A DNA stretch of 64,000 nucleotides from Acanthococcus lagerstroemiae (Eukaryota; Arthropoda; Insecta; Hemiptera; Eriococcidae): contig CM063110.1 in NCBI GenBank assembly GCA_031841125.1, positions 25,353,626-25,417,625 of the forward strand, in the 5' to 3' direction. Position numbers and translations under genes: made by a program. Positions 24,042-35,440 of the stretch are shown in pieces; position 1 is the stretch's first letter; each line of letters starts with the position of its first letter. A model generated the notes under the pieces. That model was not told the origin of the DNA, ran no database searches, and worked only from the letters and a program-made list of their open reading frames with translations.

Positions 24042-24344
24042 TTAAGATGCCTCGAGACCTGCAACTGCATTGGTTGGGCTGTAGTTCTCCTTCCCCGCCG
24101 ATAAAATTAACGCTGCTGGGCTCGAGCGTATCGAAATTTTGAGAGGAAAAGAGGGATTCAGAAATAAAGAAGCTCGTGGGCTTACACGAAGCTCAGAAGA
24201 CGGGGAAGGGACATCTGTTTCTTCGACATCCTCATACTGATCTGCGCTGTGCGTGTTTTCATGCAGTAATGCAAGTAGTACGTGTAACTTCTGCTCTTCT
24301 TCTCCAGCTCGCTTGTATAATTTCTCGAAGCCTTCAACGATCAT
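24042..24344 (-). CDS. Unassigned 100-codon open frame
   Basis: It starts with ATG at 24344 on the minus strand. The first 50 residues are strongly hydrophilic and acidic, with the stretches AGEEEQKLHVLLALLHENT and DQYEDVEETDVPSPSSEL. That composition is less like random AT-rich translation than other frames in the window. The C-terminal half looks unremarkable. I do not recognise a family. It could be the first exon of an unknown gene or the N-terminus of a transposase. There is no neighbouring exon to support it. Confidence 0.2.
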   Translation of the reverse strand: MIVEGFEKLYKRAGEEEQKLHVLLALLHENTHSADQYEDVEETDVPSPSSELRVSPRASLFLNPSFPLKISIRSSPAALILSAGKENYSPTNAVAGLEAS

Positions 24345-25720
24345 TATAAAACAATCCTAAATATCGCCGGAACGCTCCATGCGGCCTCTCGAAAAAGCCG
24401 ATCGCTCAGTGTTTTCTATACTTGTGTTTACCGTATTTCTTGCGATGGTATGCGCCATTGCAGTTTGTATGCCTACCCCGAGTAATTGGAAATACTACCC
24501 AATAAAATTTAATCGCGCGTTATACCTTTCGTGGTCGACCTTCTGGCTGGGATTTTTTTCTTTCAAAACCCCGTCGATTCTGGTCGGCGATTAAAGAATT
24601 CCTTAATTAAAACATCAAAACGCGTTGGTTTTACGTATTATTGGAAACATCGGCGATAGTATATCAGAATAATATAATCATTTTCCCCATAAAAATGTAC
24701 GTCTGCTTGGCAGAATCGGCTGTGTAGATGTCCTGTCCGCACAGTCCATCGCTACCCATTGCCATTCTTACCTGATAGCGTGTCCTCGACGGGCACAATA
24801 AAAGGTAATGCGTTTCAAAAAATTTATTCGTACTATTACTGAAAGATATTTTACTCGGAGGGAGAGACTTCTAACGCCGTATAGATTCCTATCAAATCGT
24901 CATTATTAGTTTTCTGTCTGACCACTGACGATTTTACATTGGTATGTAATTACTTCTTTCCGCCGCCCCTACCTCGTCCTCTGTCTCCAAACCGAAAAAT
25001 TCATTATGAGTACTGAATACTCATTGCCGACTGAATTTATTTAATTCGTATTGTATACGCATTTTTTGCACATCCGATTCGAATAAATGTCGTTCCTCCA
25101 CGTTTCTCGAGATTCGATTTATCTAACCAAAATAATTTTTTCTCCGGCTTCGTGGAATCGAGTCGATTTAGCCCGAAACTGGTCCCGTATGGCCGTGTTT
25201 CTTTGAATTCCTAATAGGAAACTTTTATCCGTTTCCGGTATTTCGGACTCGGCCAGCCATACGGTAATAATGTTTCGAGTCGAGCCACAATTTCATTTCT
25301 TCAAATTTTCATCCGCAGAGCCGAGCTCGAGATTCATTTACAGCTGAGGCCGCGCCGGTGTCGCTTATGTAAAATTAATATACCATATAATTGTCGTAAC
25401 CGTCGGTGTTCTGGTGTAGAAAATCCCCGTTCGCCGGTGATCTATATTCCAACAACGTACGGCGGAAAGATGGACATAAACCTAGAAACCAGCATTGAAT
25501 AAAGAAAGAAAGAAAAAAAAAATGTTCGTACTTGTTACCGCAGAACTTCTTCTCCGTCTTCGGTATTTCGAACCGTTGTTGTCACTAACATGGAACAAAG
25601 AGAATTTACTTTGACAAGTTTCCATAAACGATGATTATTGGTATCTATGGTACAACTCTGTGTATATCGAATAAGCCTAATTGATTTTTATAAAGATGTA
25701 GCGACGGTTGAAGTCGATAA
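24345..25720. other. Non-coding stretch, nothing recognised
   Basis: No supported exon or bounded repeat. Confidence 0.45.
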
Positions 25721-25721
25721 T

Positions 25722-25745
25722 TACAGGGTGTCCGAAAAGTAAACT
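25722..25745. repeat. Single transposon-like terminus
   Basis: TACAGGGTGTCCGAAAAGTA reads like the TA-flanked end of a Tc1/mariner-type element. No matching inverted end was found nearby, so only one end can be noted. Confidence 0.3.
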
Positions 25746-26735
25746 TTACATGGCGTATAAATGCTCGGCCAACATGGGGTATGTTTGGTATCTGGTATGA
25801 GAATTTGCTCGTTGGTAAGCCCGACCCGAGATATATAATGTGCATGTGCATAGCTGCACACATTCTGCAGCTGGCGCAAAAACTAATGCTCAACTTCTGT
25901 GTACCGTGATACTCAAAAGAATTATGTTCCTGGTGTTGCGCGTTCTTTAAATCATTAATTATCAGATTTCATTCGCACTGACCAGACAGTTCACGGAATA
26001 AACGGTCGTTTAATTCCGCTAATTTAATTTTGTTTGGCCGGTCGCTTCATTATTTACCTACGTCTCTTATTCCAGACGGTAATTTAGCGACATGTTTGTA
26101 CTCGTGTTCTTGTCTGAACGCAATAAATTCGGGAATAATGCGCGAATATTATTCATATTTCTCCACTGCGGTTACTGCTGTTGCTATATGGTTGAACACC
26201 GAAGATGCGAAACAATGTACCCTGTTTGGCGGCCATTGAGGCTTGTAGGACGTGACTGAATGTCGATCCTCTGTTGATATGAGAGAGCAGGAAAAAGAAC
26301 ATACGAACGTAATCCGCTTGAGAAACAGGGAAGTGTATATGTGGAAAATGGCTTGTAGTGCCTCATTTGTGAACTGTTGGAATTCTGGAAACTTAGCAAG
26401 AGATTGAAGATAGAAATGTAGACCTTCTAAGTTCAACATTTTTGCCATTAGCGAATTTGTTCAGTTGCCAGAGAGCTGGCTCTAAAGACCGAAAGCAGAG
26501 AAACTGACGTGGACTCGGAACACTACCGGGATAATGGAATTCTCCGTGTCTCTTTCACCTGCTGCAGCGACTCAGTTGGTCCAATTGTTAAATGAATTTC
26601 ACTAGGCCAAGGGGAAAATTCCAGTTAACTTTCGTGGCCCATTCACCCTTATGCACATTAGCTACTGGGGTGTTACTGTGTGTGACTGCATGAGACTTCA
26701 AGCTAAAGGAAAACATGTGGGAGCCCGGCCTCACA
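25746..26735. other. Non-coding stretch, nothing recognised
   Basis: A 99-codon minus-strand frame (26149-26448) shows no recognisable domain. Confidence 0.45.
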
Positions 26736-26737
26736 TA

Positions 26738-28977
26738 CTAGGTGGTGCATGAGAACTCGCACTAATGTAATTTGCCCTATGGTGCATGCTCAGGATGCAC
26801 CAGCGTATACTATACGTGTTATATTATACAGGTGGACCGTAAGAAAAAAATGTGCAAAACGGTGAAAATCGGGGAGAATCTCAGATGATTTTCGAAGAAT
26901 TTCATCGAAAATCTTCGGGGAAAATCTCCAATAATTTCCAAGGAATTTTATCGGAAATCTTTGAGAACTATCTTCGGGAAAAATCTCCCATGATTTCCGA
27001 GGAATTTTATTAGAAATCTTCGAGAACAATTTTCGGGAAAATTTTCCGATAATTTTTAGAGAATTTCATCGGAATATTTGGAAAAAAACATCGATGTTTT
27101 TTGAAGAATTGTATCGAAAATCTTCAGGAAAAATCTCTGACGAATTCCAAAGAATAATTTCATTGATTTCCAAAGAATTTCATCGGAAATTTTTGGGTGG
27201 GAAAATTCCGATAATTTCCGAAGAATCTCATCGAAAATCTTCAGAAAAAATTTCCAATATTTTCTAAAAAATAAAAATGCTTCAAAATTCTTCGAGAAAA
27301 TTTTCGATAATTATTGATGAATTTCATCAAAAATACTCGGGGAGGGGGGGGGGACTCTGATGATTTTTTAAGAATTTCATCAAATATCTGTAGGGAAAAT
27401 GTTCGATGATCTCCGAAGGATTTCATCGGAAATCTTCATGAGGATCTCCAATGATTTTTAAGGAATTTTATCGTAATTTCCAAAGAATTGAGGCTATTTT
27501 CCACTCATCCGATCGGATTAGAGATTTTTTTCGAAGATTTCTGATGAAATTCTTCGGAAATGAACAGAAAATTTTCTTGAAAATTTCCCATGATTCCAGA
27601 AGAATTTTATCGGAAATATTTATGAAAAACCTCTTTTTAAATTTCACTGGAGATCTTCGATAAATCTTTGGAAATACCCTCCGCTAATCTTCGGAGAATT
27701 TCATCGGTAATCTTCAGAAAAAATTTTCAACGATTTCCAAAGAATTTCATCAAAAGTCTTCGGGAAAAATCTCCGATCCTATCGTATGAGTGGAAAATAG
27801 TCTCAATTCTTCGGAAATTACCGTATTTCCCCCCGAAAATTTCCGATGAAATTCCTTAAGAATCATTGGAGATTCTTCTCGAAGATTTCTAATGAAATTC
27901 TTCGGAGATCATCGAACACTTTCCCTGAAGATTTTTGATAAAATTCTTCAAAAACCATCGGAGTTTTTCTCTGAATACTTTCGATGAAATTCATAAAAAA
28001 TTATCGAAAAATTTTCCCGAAGATTTTTGAAGAAATTCTTTGGAACACATAGGAAGTTTTTCTGAAGATTAACGATGAAATTCTACGGAAATCATCCGAG
28101 CAACGAAAGCCTGCGGAAGTTATCGAGATTATTCTCAAAGATTTCTGATGAAATTCTTTGGAAATCATCAAAAATTTTTCCTAGAGAAATCCTTCAAAAA
28201 TCATCAGAGATTACTTCTCGATGATTTCTGATAAAATCCTTTGGAATCATTGGAGATTTTCCCTAAGAATTCCGACAAAATTCTTTTGAAATCATCGGAG
28301 TTTTACGATGAAATTTATCAAAAATGATCGTTCATTTTTCTTAATATTTTCGATAAAAATCCTGTGAAATTATCTTTGGTAATCAAAGGAATCTTCTCGA
28401 AGATTTCTGATGAAATTCTTTGGAAATCGTCGAAGATTTTTCTTGAAGATTTTCGATGAGATTCTTCGGAAATTATCGGAATTTTCCCCCAAAAATTTCC
28501 GATAAATTTCCTTAAAAATGATCGGAGATTCTTCTCGAAGATTTCTAATGAAATTATTCTTTGGAAATCATCGAGGATTTTTCTGAAGATTTTCGATAAA
28601 ATTCTTCAAAAAGCATCGAAGTTTTTTCCAACTATTCCGATGAAATTCTCTAAAATTTATCGAAAAATTTTCCTGAAAATTGTTGTCGAAGATTTCTGAT
28701 AAAATTCTTCGGAAATCATCGGCGATTTTTCCCGAAAATAGTTCTCAAAGATTTCTGATAAAATTCCTTGGAAATCATTGGAGATTTTCCCCAAAGATTT
28801 TCGATGAAATTCTTAGAAAATCATCTGAGATTCTCCCCGAAGAATATTATTTCATCGTTTTGCACATTTTTTTCTTACGGTCCACCTGCATAATATGACG
28901 TATAGTATACGCTAGTGCATCCTGAGCACGCATCATAGGGCAAATTACATTGGTGCGAGTTCTTATGCACCACCCTG
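26738..28977. mobile_element. 2.24 kb foldback (palindromic) DNA element
   Basis: The outer ~130 bases at each end are inverted copies. Starting from TA-flanked tips (26736-26737 and 28978-28979), GGTGGTGCAT, GAACTCGCAC, TGTAATTTGCCCTAT, AGCGTATACTATACGT and GGTGGACCGTAAGAAAAAAA are shared, and GTGCAAAACG closes the ends. The interior is made of diverged ~46 bp tandem units of the type GAAGATTT(C/T)(T/C)GATGAAATTCTTCGG. Units lie in one orientation in the left half and mainly the opposite in the right half. An inner inverted pair (AGGCTATTTTCCACTCAT near 27490 and its relative near 27790) marks the middle. There is no transposase. TA flanks and CAGGGTGG tips suggest the IS630/Tc1/mariner superfamily. 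Confidence 0.85.
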
Positions 28978-28993
28978 TATATTCATTGAAGTT

Positions 28994-29102
28994 CCGTTGG
29001 TGGAGCATATGGTGATGCACACATGCCAAATTGACTCCCCAGACACCGCACCCGTAACCTCGAAAACTGCTCTTTAGAGTATCGCGTCACTGACCGGAGG
29101 GG
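28994..29102 (-). mobile_element. 109 bp R1-like LINE 3' fragment with target duplication
   Basis: It is bounded by TATTCATTGAAGTT (28980-28993) and TATTCATTGAGGTT (29103-29116), 13 of 14 identical: a target-site duplication. The insert matches the 3' end of the fragment at 10326-10440 (TATGG(C/T)GATGCAC(G/A)CATGCC and ATCGCGTCA(G/C)TG(G/A)CCGGAGGG). It is an extremely short, 5'-truncated reverse-transcription product sitting next to the foldback element. Confidence 0.8.
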
Positions 29103-29300
29103 TATTCATTGAGGTTGGACTAAGAGAAAAACTTCTTTGATTTTGGTCATGACATCAACTAGAAAATTAGTATGTCTGTCTACTTATATCTGTTATTTTT
29201 TTGTTTCTTTGTTTTTTCATTTATTTTTTGGTTGGTTGATTTGTACCTCAGTCCCGGGCACATCAGTTTTCCTATTGACGTTGTATTAGAACATCACTAC

Positions 29301-30064
29301 GGGTCATTCTCCAGGAACAGGAATTCAGAATATTTTGTTACCAGCTAATTTTAAATCCTAACTTTTTTTTTTTTTGGGGGGGGGGGGTATTTCGGATTAA
29401 ACAGTAGCATCCGTAACAAATTCCACCAATCCAGTTCATCAGGCAGGACAATTGCCATCTTTGAATGGAAAAAGCATATGGATATATCCATCGCCATGGA
29501 TATTACCACCACATCTCAGTGTCTGCTATATTTTTTCAATTTTTGTTTCACGTTGTTTTTTCCCAGTAAAGTGGTACCATTATTTAGAAAGATTGAAAGT
29601 CTGTGTTTAGAAGTTCAATTTGCTGCCAGTAACTTCACATTTCCAGGAGGGATGGTGGTAAATTCTGTTATCAGGGTTCTTAGTCCATTATCGTAGTCAG
29701 TCTTTGAATATGTGACTTATACATTTTTCAGCGCAACAAATGGCAGTACTGTACAGTTTTGATTCCTGAACACAATCCAGGCACCAGATCATAGTCACTG
29801 GCATACGTGATCGCACAATCTTCAAAAATTTCGTGGAAAAGGAAATTCTTGAAGCTGTTTTGTCCATAGTTGTGGCTATCAGTGCTTTCGCCCTGGACAA
29901 GATGTTATCGTCGTGGACGAAGTCGTCCCCCTACCTAAATTTTGATGCTCCTGATTTGTAAACTAGTTGAGTATTCTCTGCTACCTATAATTATTGAAGG
30001 AGAGGGGGGGGGTCTAACAAAAAAGAAATGCTACCCTTATACTTTCAGTTTCCGGAGAATGACC
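29301..30064. mobile_element. TIR element with GGGTCATTCTCC ends, copy 1
   Basis: GGGTCATTCTCCAGGAAC at the left faces GGTCATTCTCCGGAAACTG read inwards from the right. The left ~340 bases match 45229-45585 in direct orientation (CCACCAATCC, CAGGACAATT, AATTTTTGTTTCA, GTTCAATTTGCTG). A T13/G12 pair lies at 29363-29387. The minus-strand frame 29697-29900 inside has no recognisable domain. Superfamily unassigned. Confidence 0.6.
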
Positions 30065-30279
30065 TATATTCTTCCGCTCGAACGGAGGTTGCATTTTGAT
30101 ATAAACATAACGTGTGCATGAGAGATGAAGAATGTATAAGGTATTGCTCAGGAAGGTGAAAGCTTAAGAAGGAGCTATTGTTTGAAACTCTTCCTGACTT
30201 AACTATGGATTTTTAAAACGCATTATTAATTATGATCATAACTTTTTCAGGAATCTCGTAGCAACGTTTTTGACTCGAA

Positions 30280-31200
30280 AAAATTCTATCAGACTTGTTT
30301 AAGACTATCCTCGAAAGCTTTCTGGACTCGTTCGAGGCTTTTAAGATTCTATAGTGAATTGTCCAGCAACCTTCAGACTAGTTGAAGACATAGGACTCGC
30401 GGAGACTCGTAGACATATTCAGACTTATTTTGTGATTCGTGAAGACTTGTCGAGATAATAGAAACCCAGGCATATCTGAAAGAGTCTTGAACGATTTTGA
30501 AAAAAGAGCCTACAGATCTTAAACTCATCTGAATGAGTTTTAAAACGTCCTGTATAAGACAGTTGTAGACCCGGATTGAAATTAAGTGGGGTTTGGTTGG
30601 CCGAGTGGATAAGTCGCTGGTCTCGGAATCTGGAGGTCCCGAGTTCGAGCCAAATGTAGCAATTTGCTACATTTCGACCGAGGCCGGTTTTTCGGCCGGA
30701 AGAGAAGAGGGCTGAGACAGCCCTAAGAGCCTCCCCGATGTCTCTGAGGTAATGCCCGAAAAAGGCGGATTCCAGGACTCGGGTTGCGAGCAAAATTAGA
30801 AAAGAAGCACTCGAGCCCTCCCAGCTGCCTAACCGAATTTTTTTTCGTATCTGTTCAGTAGCTTTTTGTTTACAGTCACGTGTCTGGCTGGTGGCATACG
30901 CCGACGTGTTGAAGGCAGAAATGTTCGAAATTCGGCCGCCTCTCAAAATCGGCAGCTTCAAGCCGGTGCTTGTGCCTGTAGGTAAACCCAGTGCTGGACG
31001 GGATATCCTAAAAAGTCCTAATCAACTTTGAAATAATCTTGAAACTCCTGACTAGGCTTGAGATAGTCTGGAACTTGTCCGAAAAATCGAAAAGTATTAG
31101 TCTTAAACTGGTTTGGAAGCATCTTAAACAAGCCTGGAAGGGTATAAAACAAGCTTGGAAGAGACTAAAATAGTATTTTAGAATCCTTCCGAACATTCAG
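30280..31200. repeat. Degenerate AGTCTTGA / TCAAGACT tract split by a SINE
   Basis: The short-word tract of the 2.9 kb type occupies about 30280-30545 and resumes at 31010-31200. The SINE at 30590-30810 lies between. The left part changes strand orientation at about 30475, from GACTCGT-type to GAGTCTTGAA-type words. Confidence 0.5.
30590..30810 (+). mobile_element. tRNA-derived SINE, full-length copy A
   Basis: The 5' head carries an A-box-like TTGGCCGAGTGG (30597-30608) and a B-box-like GAGTTCGAGCC (30641-30651), the internal RNA polymerase III promoter pattern of a tRNA. The head resembles tRNA-Ser/Leu in the A-box region. The tRNA-unrelated body follows: GAGGCCGGTTTTTCGGCCGG (a small hairpin), GAGGGCTGAGACAGCCCTAA, CTCTGAGGTAATGCCCGAAA, GGATTCCAGGACTCGGG and AAAATTAGAAAAGA. 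SINEs are non-coding and depend on a LINE for movement. No target duplication was resolved here. The minus-strand frame 30425-30961 merely overlaps it. Confidence 0.8.
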
Positions 31201-31201
31201 T

Positions 31202-31760
31202 ACCTTAAACGAAACTTGAATATGTGATCCCGGATAAAAGAAACGTCTTTAGGATCAAAAACAAGTTTTCCAGATACAGGGAGAAGAAACTTTGCACAGC
31301 TTGTTCTCGGCCAGCCCGGACCCCATTTGGGGTCTCTGTCCAACTCCGAAAAATGATTTTAGAGTTCGCATACATATCTACCTGGACCCACAAAAACCCT
31401 GAACTCGCTGAAAAGCTTTTATTTACCCGGAGTCACACATACATCATTTTAGTTGAGGAGTGACTACAAACGGTACTTACCCATTAGTCCAAAAACACGG
31501 ATTTCGTGCTACATGCTGAATCTGGTGATCAGTATATGTTCTTGTAATATTTTATTAACATTCAATCTCAAAGAATTATAGTATGTGTGTTTTTTATACA
31601 GTGAAAGAGAGATGAGACAGATTTCGGTTGGTATCATCAAATGACTCTTGGTTTCTTTTCAGTTTTCATTTGCGCTGAATTTTGTTCGATGATTTTTGTA
31701 CTAGTAGCGGAATTTGTTGGTCAAGACGTACCCCGTGCCTGTTTTCGGGCTAAATGTCGA
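31202..31760. other. Non-coding stretch, nothing recognised
   Basis: No exon, RNA gene or bounded repeat seen. Confidence 0.45.
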
Positions 31761-31768
31761 CTGTAGCA

Positions 31769-31901
31769 CAGGCCCGTAGCTAGTCGCTTGCGTGTGCCAG
31801 GACATGAACCATAAAGGTACAACACTTTTTTTTTTAGCTGTTTCTATTTATTATTTAAATTATTTTGAGATGGGCCAACCCTGGCATTAGCTACGGGCCT
31901 G
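31769..31901. mobile_element. hAT-type MITE (133 bp)
   Basis: The ends CAGGCCCGTAGCTA and its inverse TTAGCTACGGGCCTG form a 13-14 base inverted terminus with hAT-like CAG...CTG tips. Flanks CTGTAGCA (31761-31768) and CTGCAGCG (31902-31909) agree at 6 of 8 positions, compatible with a diverged 8 bp target duplication. AT-rich non-coding interior. Confidence 0.8.
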
Positions 31902-31909
31902 CTGCAGCG

Positions 31910-33727
31910 TGATGACTCTTCAATAAAATTTTGCACAAGTCATTTTTACGAAAATGCATCCCTCTAATTAGAGCCATCATCCAAGTTCAAATAATTTTTG
32001 TCTCGTTCCACCTCAATATTTTTCTTACAAAACCCAAAAATTTTTGATGTTACGAATGGGAGGAGTGCTTAAGCCCTTATCGCCGCTGCGGCCTATTATT
32101 TTGATACTAAAACGCCTGGACAACGCTAACGCCGGCTCTGTCTGATCAGAGGAACCTAGTATTGGAAAAACTATAGGTCACTTTTCACGAGGTCGGTGTT
32201 AACTTTCCCATTTCTTTCATTTACATACATTTTAGCACTCCCCGTGAGATGAACCTTCATGCACGTCGTTCAATAAATAGTTTCAGATTTCAGATGGACG
32301 GGCTTATCAGGCTAACATTATGTATGGAACCCAAGAAACTCCTACGTCTGCAAGAAAGAAAACCCAGAGGCTGTGACACAATAAAATTAGTATCACAAAT
32401 TTATGAGATTTTTCAAACCCATACAGTCTTGCGTAGTGGGATAAAAGCTTAATTGGGTTTCTTTATGTGCACTTTTCATTGCATTCGCCTAGTTCGAGTG
32501 ACCGAACTGTTTTATCTCGTTGTAAATTTAATTCCCATTCAATCTGGAGGACAACTAGCGCCCCTACCTCTTCATAAACCTCATCATATAGATATTAAAT
32601 AATAAATTTTATTATTTATATGATATGACTCTTACGCTAAGATCACTATTGTCAACGGGTTATGGCAAACAGAAAGAGAAAGAGAGAGGAAAAAAAGAAT
32701 TTGCATACTCTTGAGAATCCGTTAAAAAAAATCAATAAATCAAAACGCCTTGGCTCAGTGCATAATAAAAAATATTCCAGAAGAGATATATTTATACGTA
32801 ACTGCGTGCAATACAATGATTCCTGATTATCATACGCTGTACTGTTTTGATTACACTAATCATTCGGAAGGGGGAAAAAAACATACTTGAACATTGACAG
32901 AAAAATTATATTTCATTTTTATTCCGAAGAGCGCTTGATGCCAGTATGGGTGTTTGTGGTAGTTTTTATCCGAGCAAATTTCACTCGCTTGGAGCTCATC
33001 AGAACGAAACTCAAAAAAGCGTAAAAAATTTCCTACAAAACAAGTATACCCATACATATAGAACGGGGAAATTTAAAGCATAAAAAAAAGTTGTCGGAAT
33101 CTTGCTAATCTCTCAGTTGGCACTGGTGCCAAATAGCGGTTATTTTAGACCTGTCTTTTTTTACCCTTGTATCTATGAAATTGCCCTCCGGAGGGCGTGA
33201 AAAAACTAATGGGTAAACATGGATACAATAAACATTCTCAAAAAGTGGTACGTAGGTGCAGTGGCGTTTATAAAATCAGTAAAGAGAGGAAAAACTTTGA
33301 AACTCAAAAAGGGATAACTTTTCAATTGTTTAAAAATTTTGTCGAATTTTTAGTTTTCAAAAAATATTTGTCGGTATATTTTTCTTCTTCACCTCCCCAA
33401 ACTGAAAGTCAAATTTCTTTTCTGAAAATGGAGTACCCTGGACTCCTGTCAGAGACTAGTCAGTCAAAAGCCGAAGTTTCAAGCTGAGTATCGAAAGTTA
33501 TCTGAAAGGTTGAAACAAATTAGAAATGTGGAAGACACTTCGAAAATCTGAAAGTCGGTAGCAACCGTTAAATTTCGAATTTCAATGACTATTCTGTTTT
33601 TACTAGATTCTCTGTTTGATTCAGAGCTTGAAATTTGAGAAAGTTGAACATTTTATTAAAATCTAAAAGTTGAAAGCAAAAGACTTCTTTTCCAATGTCA
33701 CAAGCTGAATCCGAGATCTAGAACAAA
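31910..33727. other. Non-coding stretch with one repeat fragment
   Basis: At 33345-33425 a fragment related to the 33.7/46 kb repeat is seen (TTTTCAAAAAATATTTGTCGG and AACTGAAAGTCAA words). Otherwise nothing recognised. Confidence 0.45.
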
Positions 33728-34306
33728 AGTCAAAACTCCATGTGTGTTTTCCATAATAATGAAAGGGAGCTTGAGGCACGGATTCCACTAAACCGATTGA
33801 CCTGAAACTTTGTAGGTTTTTTTTAAATGTTTTATTTTTTGATTTTATTGGAACCAGTTAGGAGACGAATCAGAGGAAATTCAGAAAAAAATATCACCAT
33901 GAGTAAATAATGACTACCTTGATGTGTAAAGGAAGTTGTGTGTTCCTCTCAAGTATTCCTAACATCCTGCTAGCTTACCCTCCCAGACTAGGGTATGCTC
34001 ATGTGAGTGCTTGGGGGATAAGGTTTCAGTGTGCATTTGCAGGGACGAAACTATAAGGGGGTGAAACACCCCTAGTAATTTGGCAGTCGGCAAATTTTGG
34101 AACTGTTCATTTGAATTTTTCATTTACCAAGAAGTTCGTTTGTTTATTTCTTTTTTCAATTAAAAAATATTTTGATTGAAAAATCGGTAAATTTTCAAAT
34201 TAAAAAAAAAACTTTGTCGGCTAATTTTTAGTTTTCAAAAAATATTTGTCGGCAAATTTTCTTTCTCTCCCCCCCCCCCCCAACTGAATGTCAAGTTTCG
34301 CCTCTG
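33728..34306 (+). repeat. Dispersed repeat, copy 1 (inverted copy at 46.03-46.69 kb)
   Basis: About 580 bases match 46029-46690 in opposite orientation. Shared words include AGTCAAAACTCCATG, GATTTTATTGGAA, AGGAATACTTGAGAGG (as its inverse), CCCTAGTCTGGGAGG (inverse) and TTTGTCGGC. One end is sharply defined as AAGTTTCGCCTCTG at 34306. It contains a C13 run (34269-34281). Superfamily unassigned; no open frame. Confidence 0.7.
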
Positions 34307-34323
34307 TAAGTACAGACCGTAAT

Positions 34324-35440
34324 CTATTCTTCATAATTATGTTTCAAAATAGAAAAGGATCGTTCACAAGATACTTGTACAAAGGAAATAGTCAATAAAA
34401 ATTTATAAGCTATGCATAAGGTTGGAGACGCAAGTTTATAAAAATTATACTTTTTTGTGACTAGAAAACAACAGGGAGGACCCTTTTTACAAAGTTCTTT
34501 GCAACTGCTAGGTTGGGATTCAGCATCATCACTATTACTACCGTTACTTTTTTCTTCATCGTCCAATAGGCCTAGTTGATCAAAATCATCTGCATGACAG
34601 TTTTCTAAGCTGCCCCGTTTGCAAATAAAATCTCTAAATTCTCCTTTGAAGTCTTGCAGGGTCGATTTCTTTCGAAATTTTCTAATATGGGAAAATAGAT
34701 TTGTAAGCACTGGTAATTGATCGCTATCCAACCTATCCTTGAGCTCTGGAAATCGATTAGGATCCAAACAACTGAAATCGGCAAATACAGCCTTGTGACT
34801 CTGAAATTTGTCCTTTATAGTTGATGAAATAGTGTCTTTTATTCACCCGCGGACTGGCAAGGGAATTGTAAAGGGGGAATACTGGTTGGGGCCCTTCGTT
34901 TTCATTTTTTCCCCATTCCTGGAAATAGTCATATTTTGGGTAGGCCCGCAGTCAAAGGGACCCTACTGGGGATTCCCCAATTCCCCCAGCCAGTCCGCGG
35001 TTGCTTTTATTTGTGTAAAGACCTCCTATGCGAAATTTGTCGGTTCCATTTGTCATTTGATTATCATTACCCTCGTAATTAAATATTTTCTTTTTCATTC
35101 ATCGGCGTATTTTTGGAAGCTCGTCTTCTATTTCAAAATCAACCGCAGGCTCAGCTTTTTCCAGTTCTTCATTTATCTTGGAAACATAAAACTTTGTTGA
35201 ATGTAAAATAACTTCAAACTCGCGTAATCCCTTTGCTAAATCTCTAATTGTATCTTTACCATGTTATAAGCTTTCAACAAAGAGGAGGTGTCTTTTTAAA
35301 AATGCGAAGAAAAATTTAAGCCGTGAGGATTCTTTTGAAATTTAGAAAATTGTCCAAAAACGATTTTACTTTTCCTCGGGCTTCCGCACAATACTGTGCA
35401 GGTGTTCCAGCTATCTCATTTAAGATAACAAAAGTTCAAG
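34324..35440 (-). pseudogene. Decayed hAT-family transposase (ZMYM1-like type), C-terminal part
   Basis: The minus-strand frame, with frameshifts and stops, begins near 35440 (LNEIAGTPAQYCAEARGK) and runs through KAYNMV, DTIRDLAKGLREFEVILH, EELEKAEPAVDFEIEDELPK and a KKKIFNY segment. After an inserted MITE it continues as DTISSTIKDKFQSHKAVFAD and DPNRFPELKDRL. It ends in a dimerisation-like segment, FVQVSCERSFSILKHN, near 34350. The CERSFS...LK motif is typical of the hAT C-terminal dimerisation domain. The layout resembles the transposase-derived zinc-finger MYM-type 1 proteins common in insect genomes. The catalytic N-terminal half is not visible. The acidic insert DDEEKSNGSNSDDAESQPSS separates two conserved parts. 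Broken frames and the nested MITE make it non-functional. Confidence 0.8.
34844..35003. mobile_element. hAT-type MITE (160 bp) inside the hAT transposase remnant
   Basis: It has a perfect 8 bp target duplication, CTTTTATT, at 34836-34843 and 35004-35011. The inverted termini are CACCCGCGGACTGGC and, on the other strand, CAACCGCGGACTGGC. Removing it rejoins the codons QIK and DTIS of the transposase, so it inserted after the transposase copy was in place. GC-rich, non-coding. Confidence 0.9.

Noticed and set aside
30597..30670. Possible genuine tRNA gene
   Set aside because: It lacks paired acceptor ends and continues into a body shared with other copies, so it is a SINE head.
30425..30961. 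178-codon minus-strand open frame
   Set aside because: It runs antisense through the tRNA-derived SINE and the flanking low-complexity tract, so it is a by-product of those sequences.
34808..35200. 130-codon plus-strand open frame with hydrophobic stretches
   Set aside because: It crosses the hAT MITE and lies antisense to the decayed hAT transposase; apparent membrane segments are by-products.
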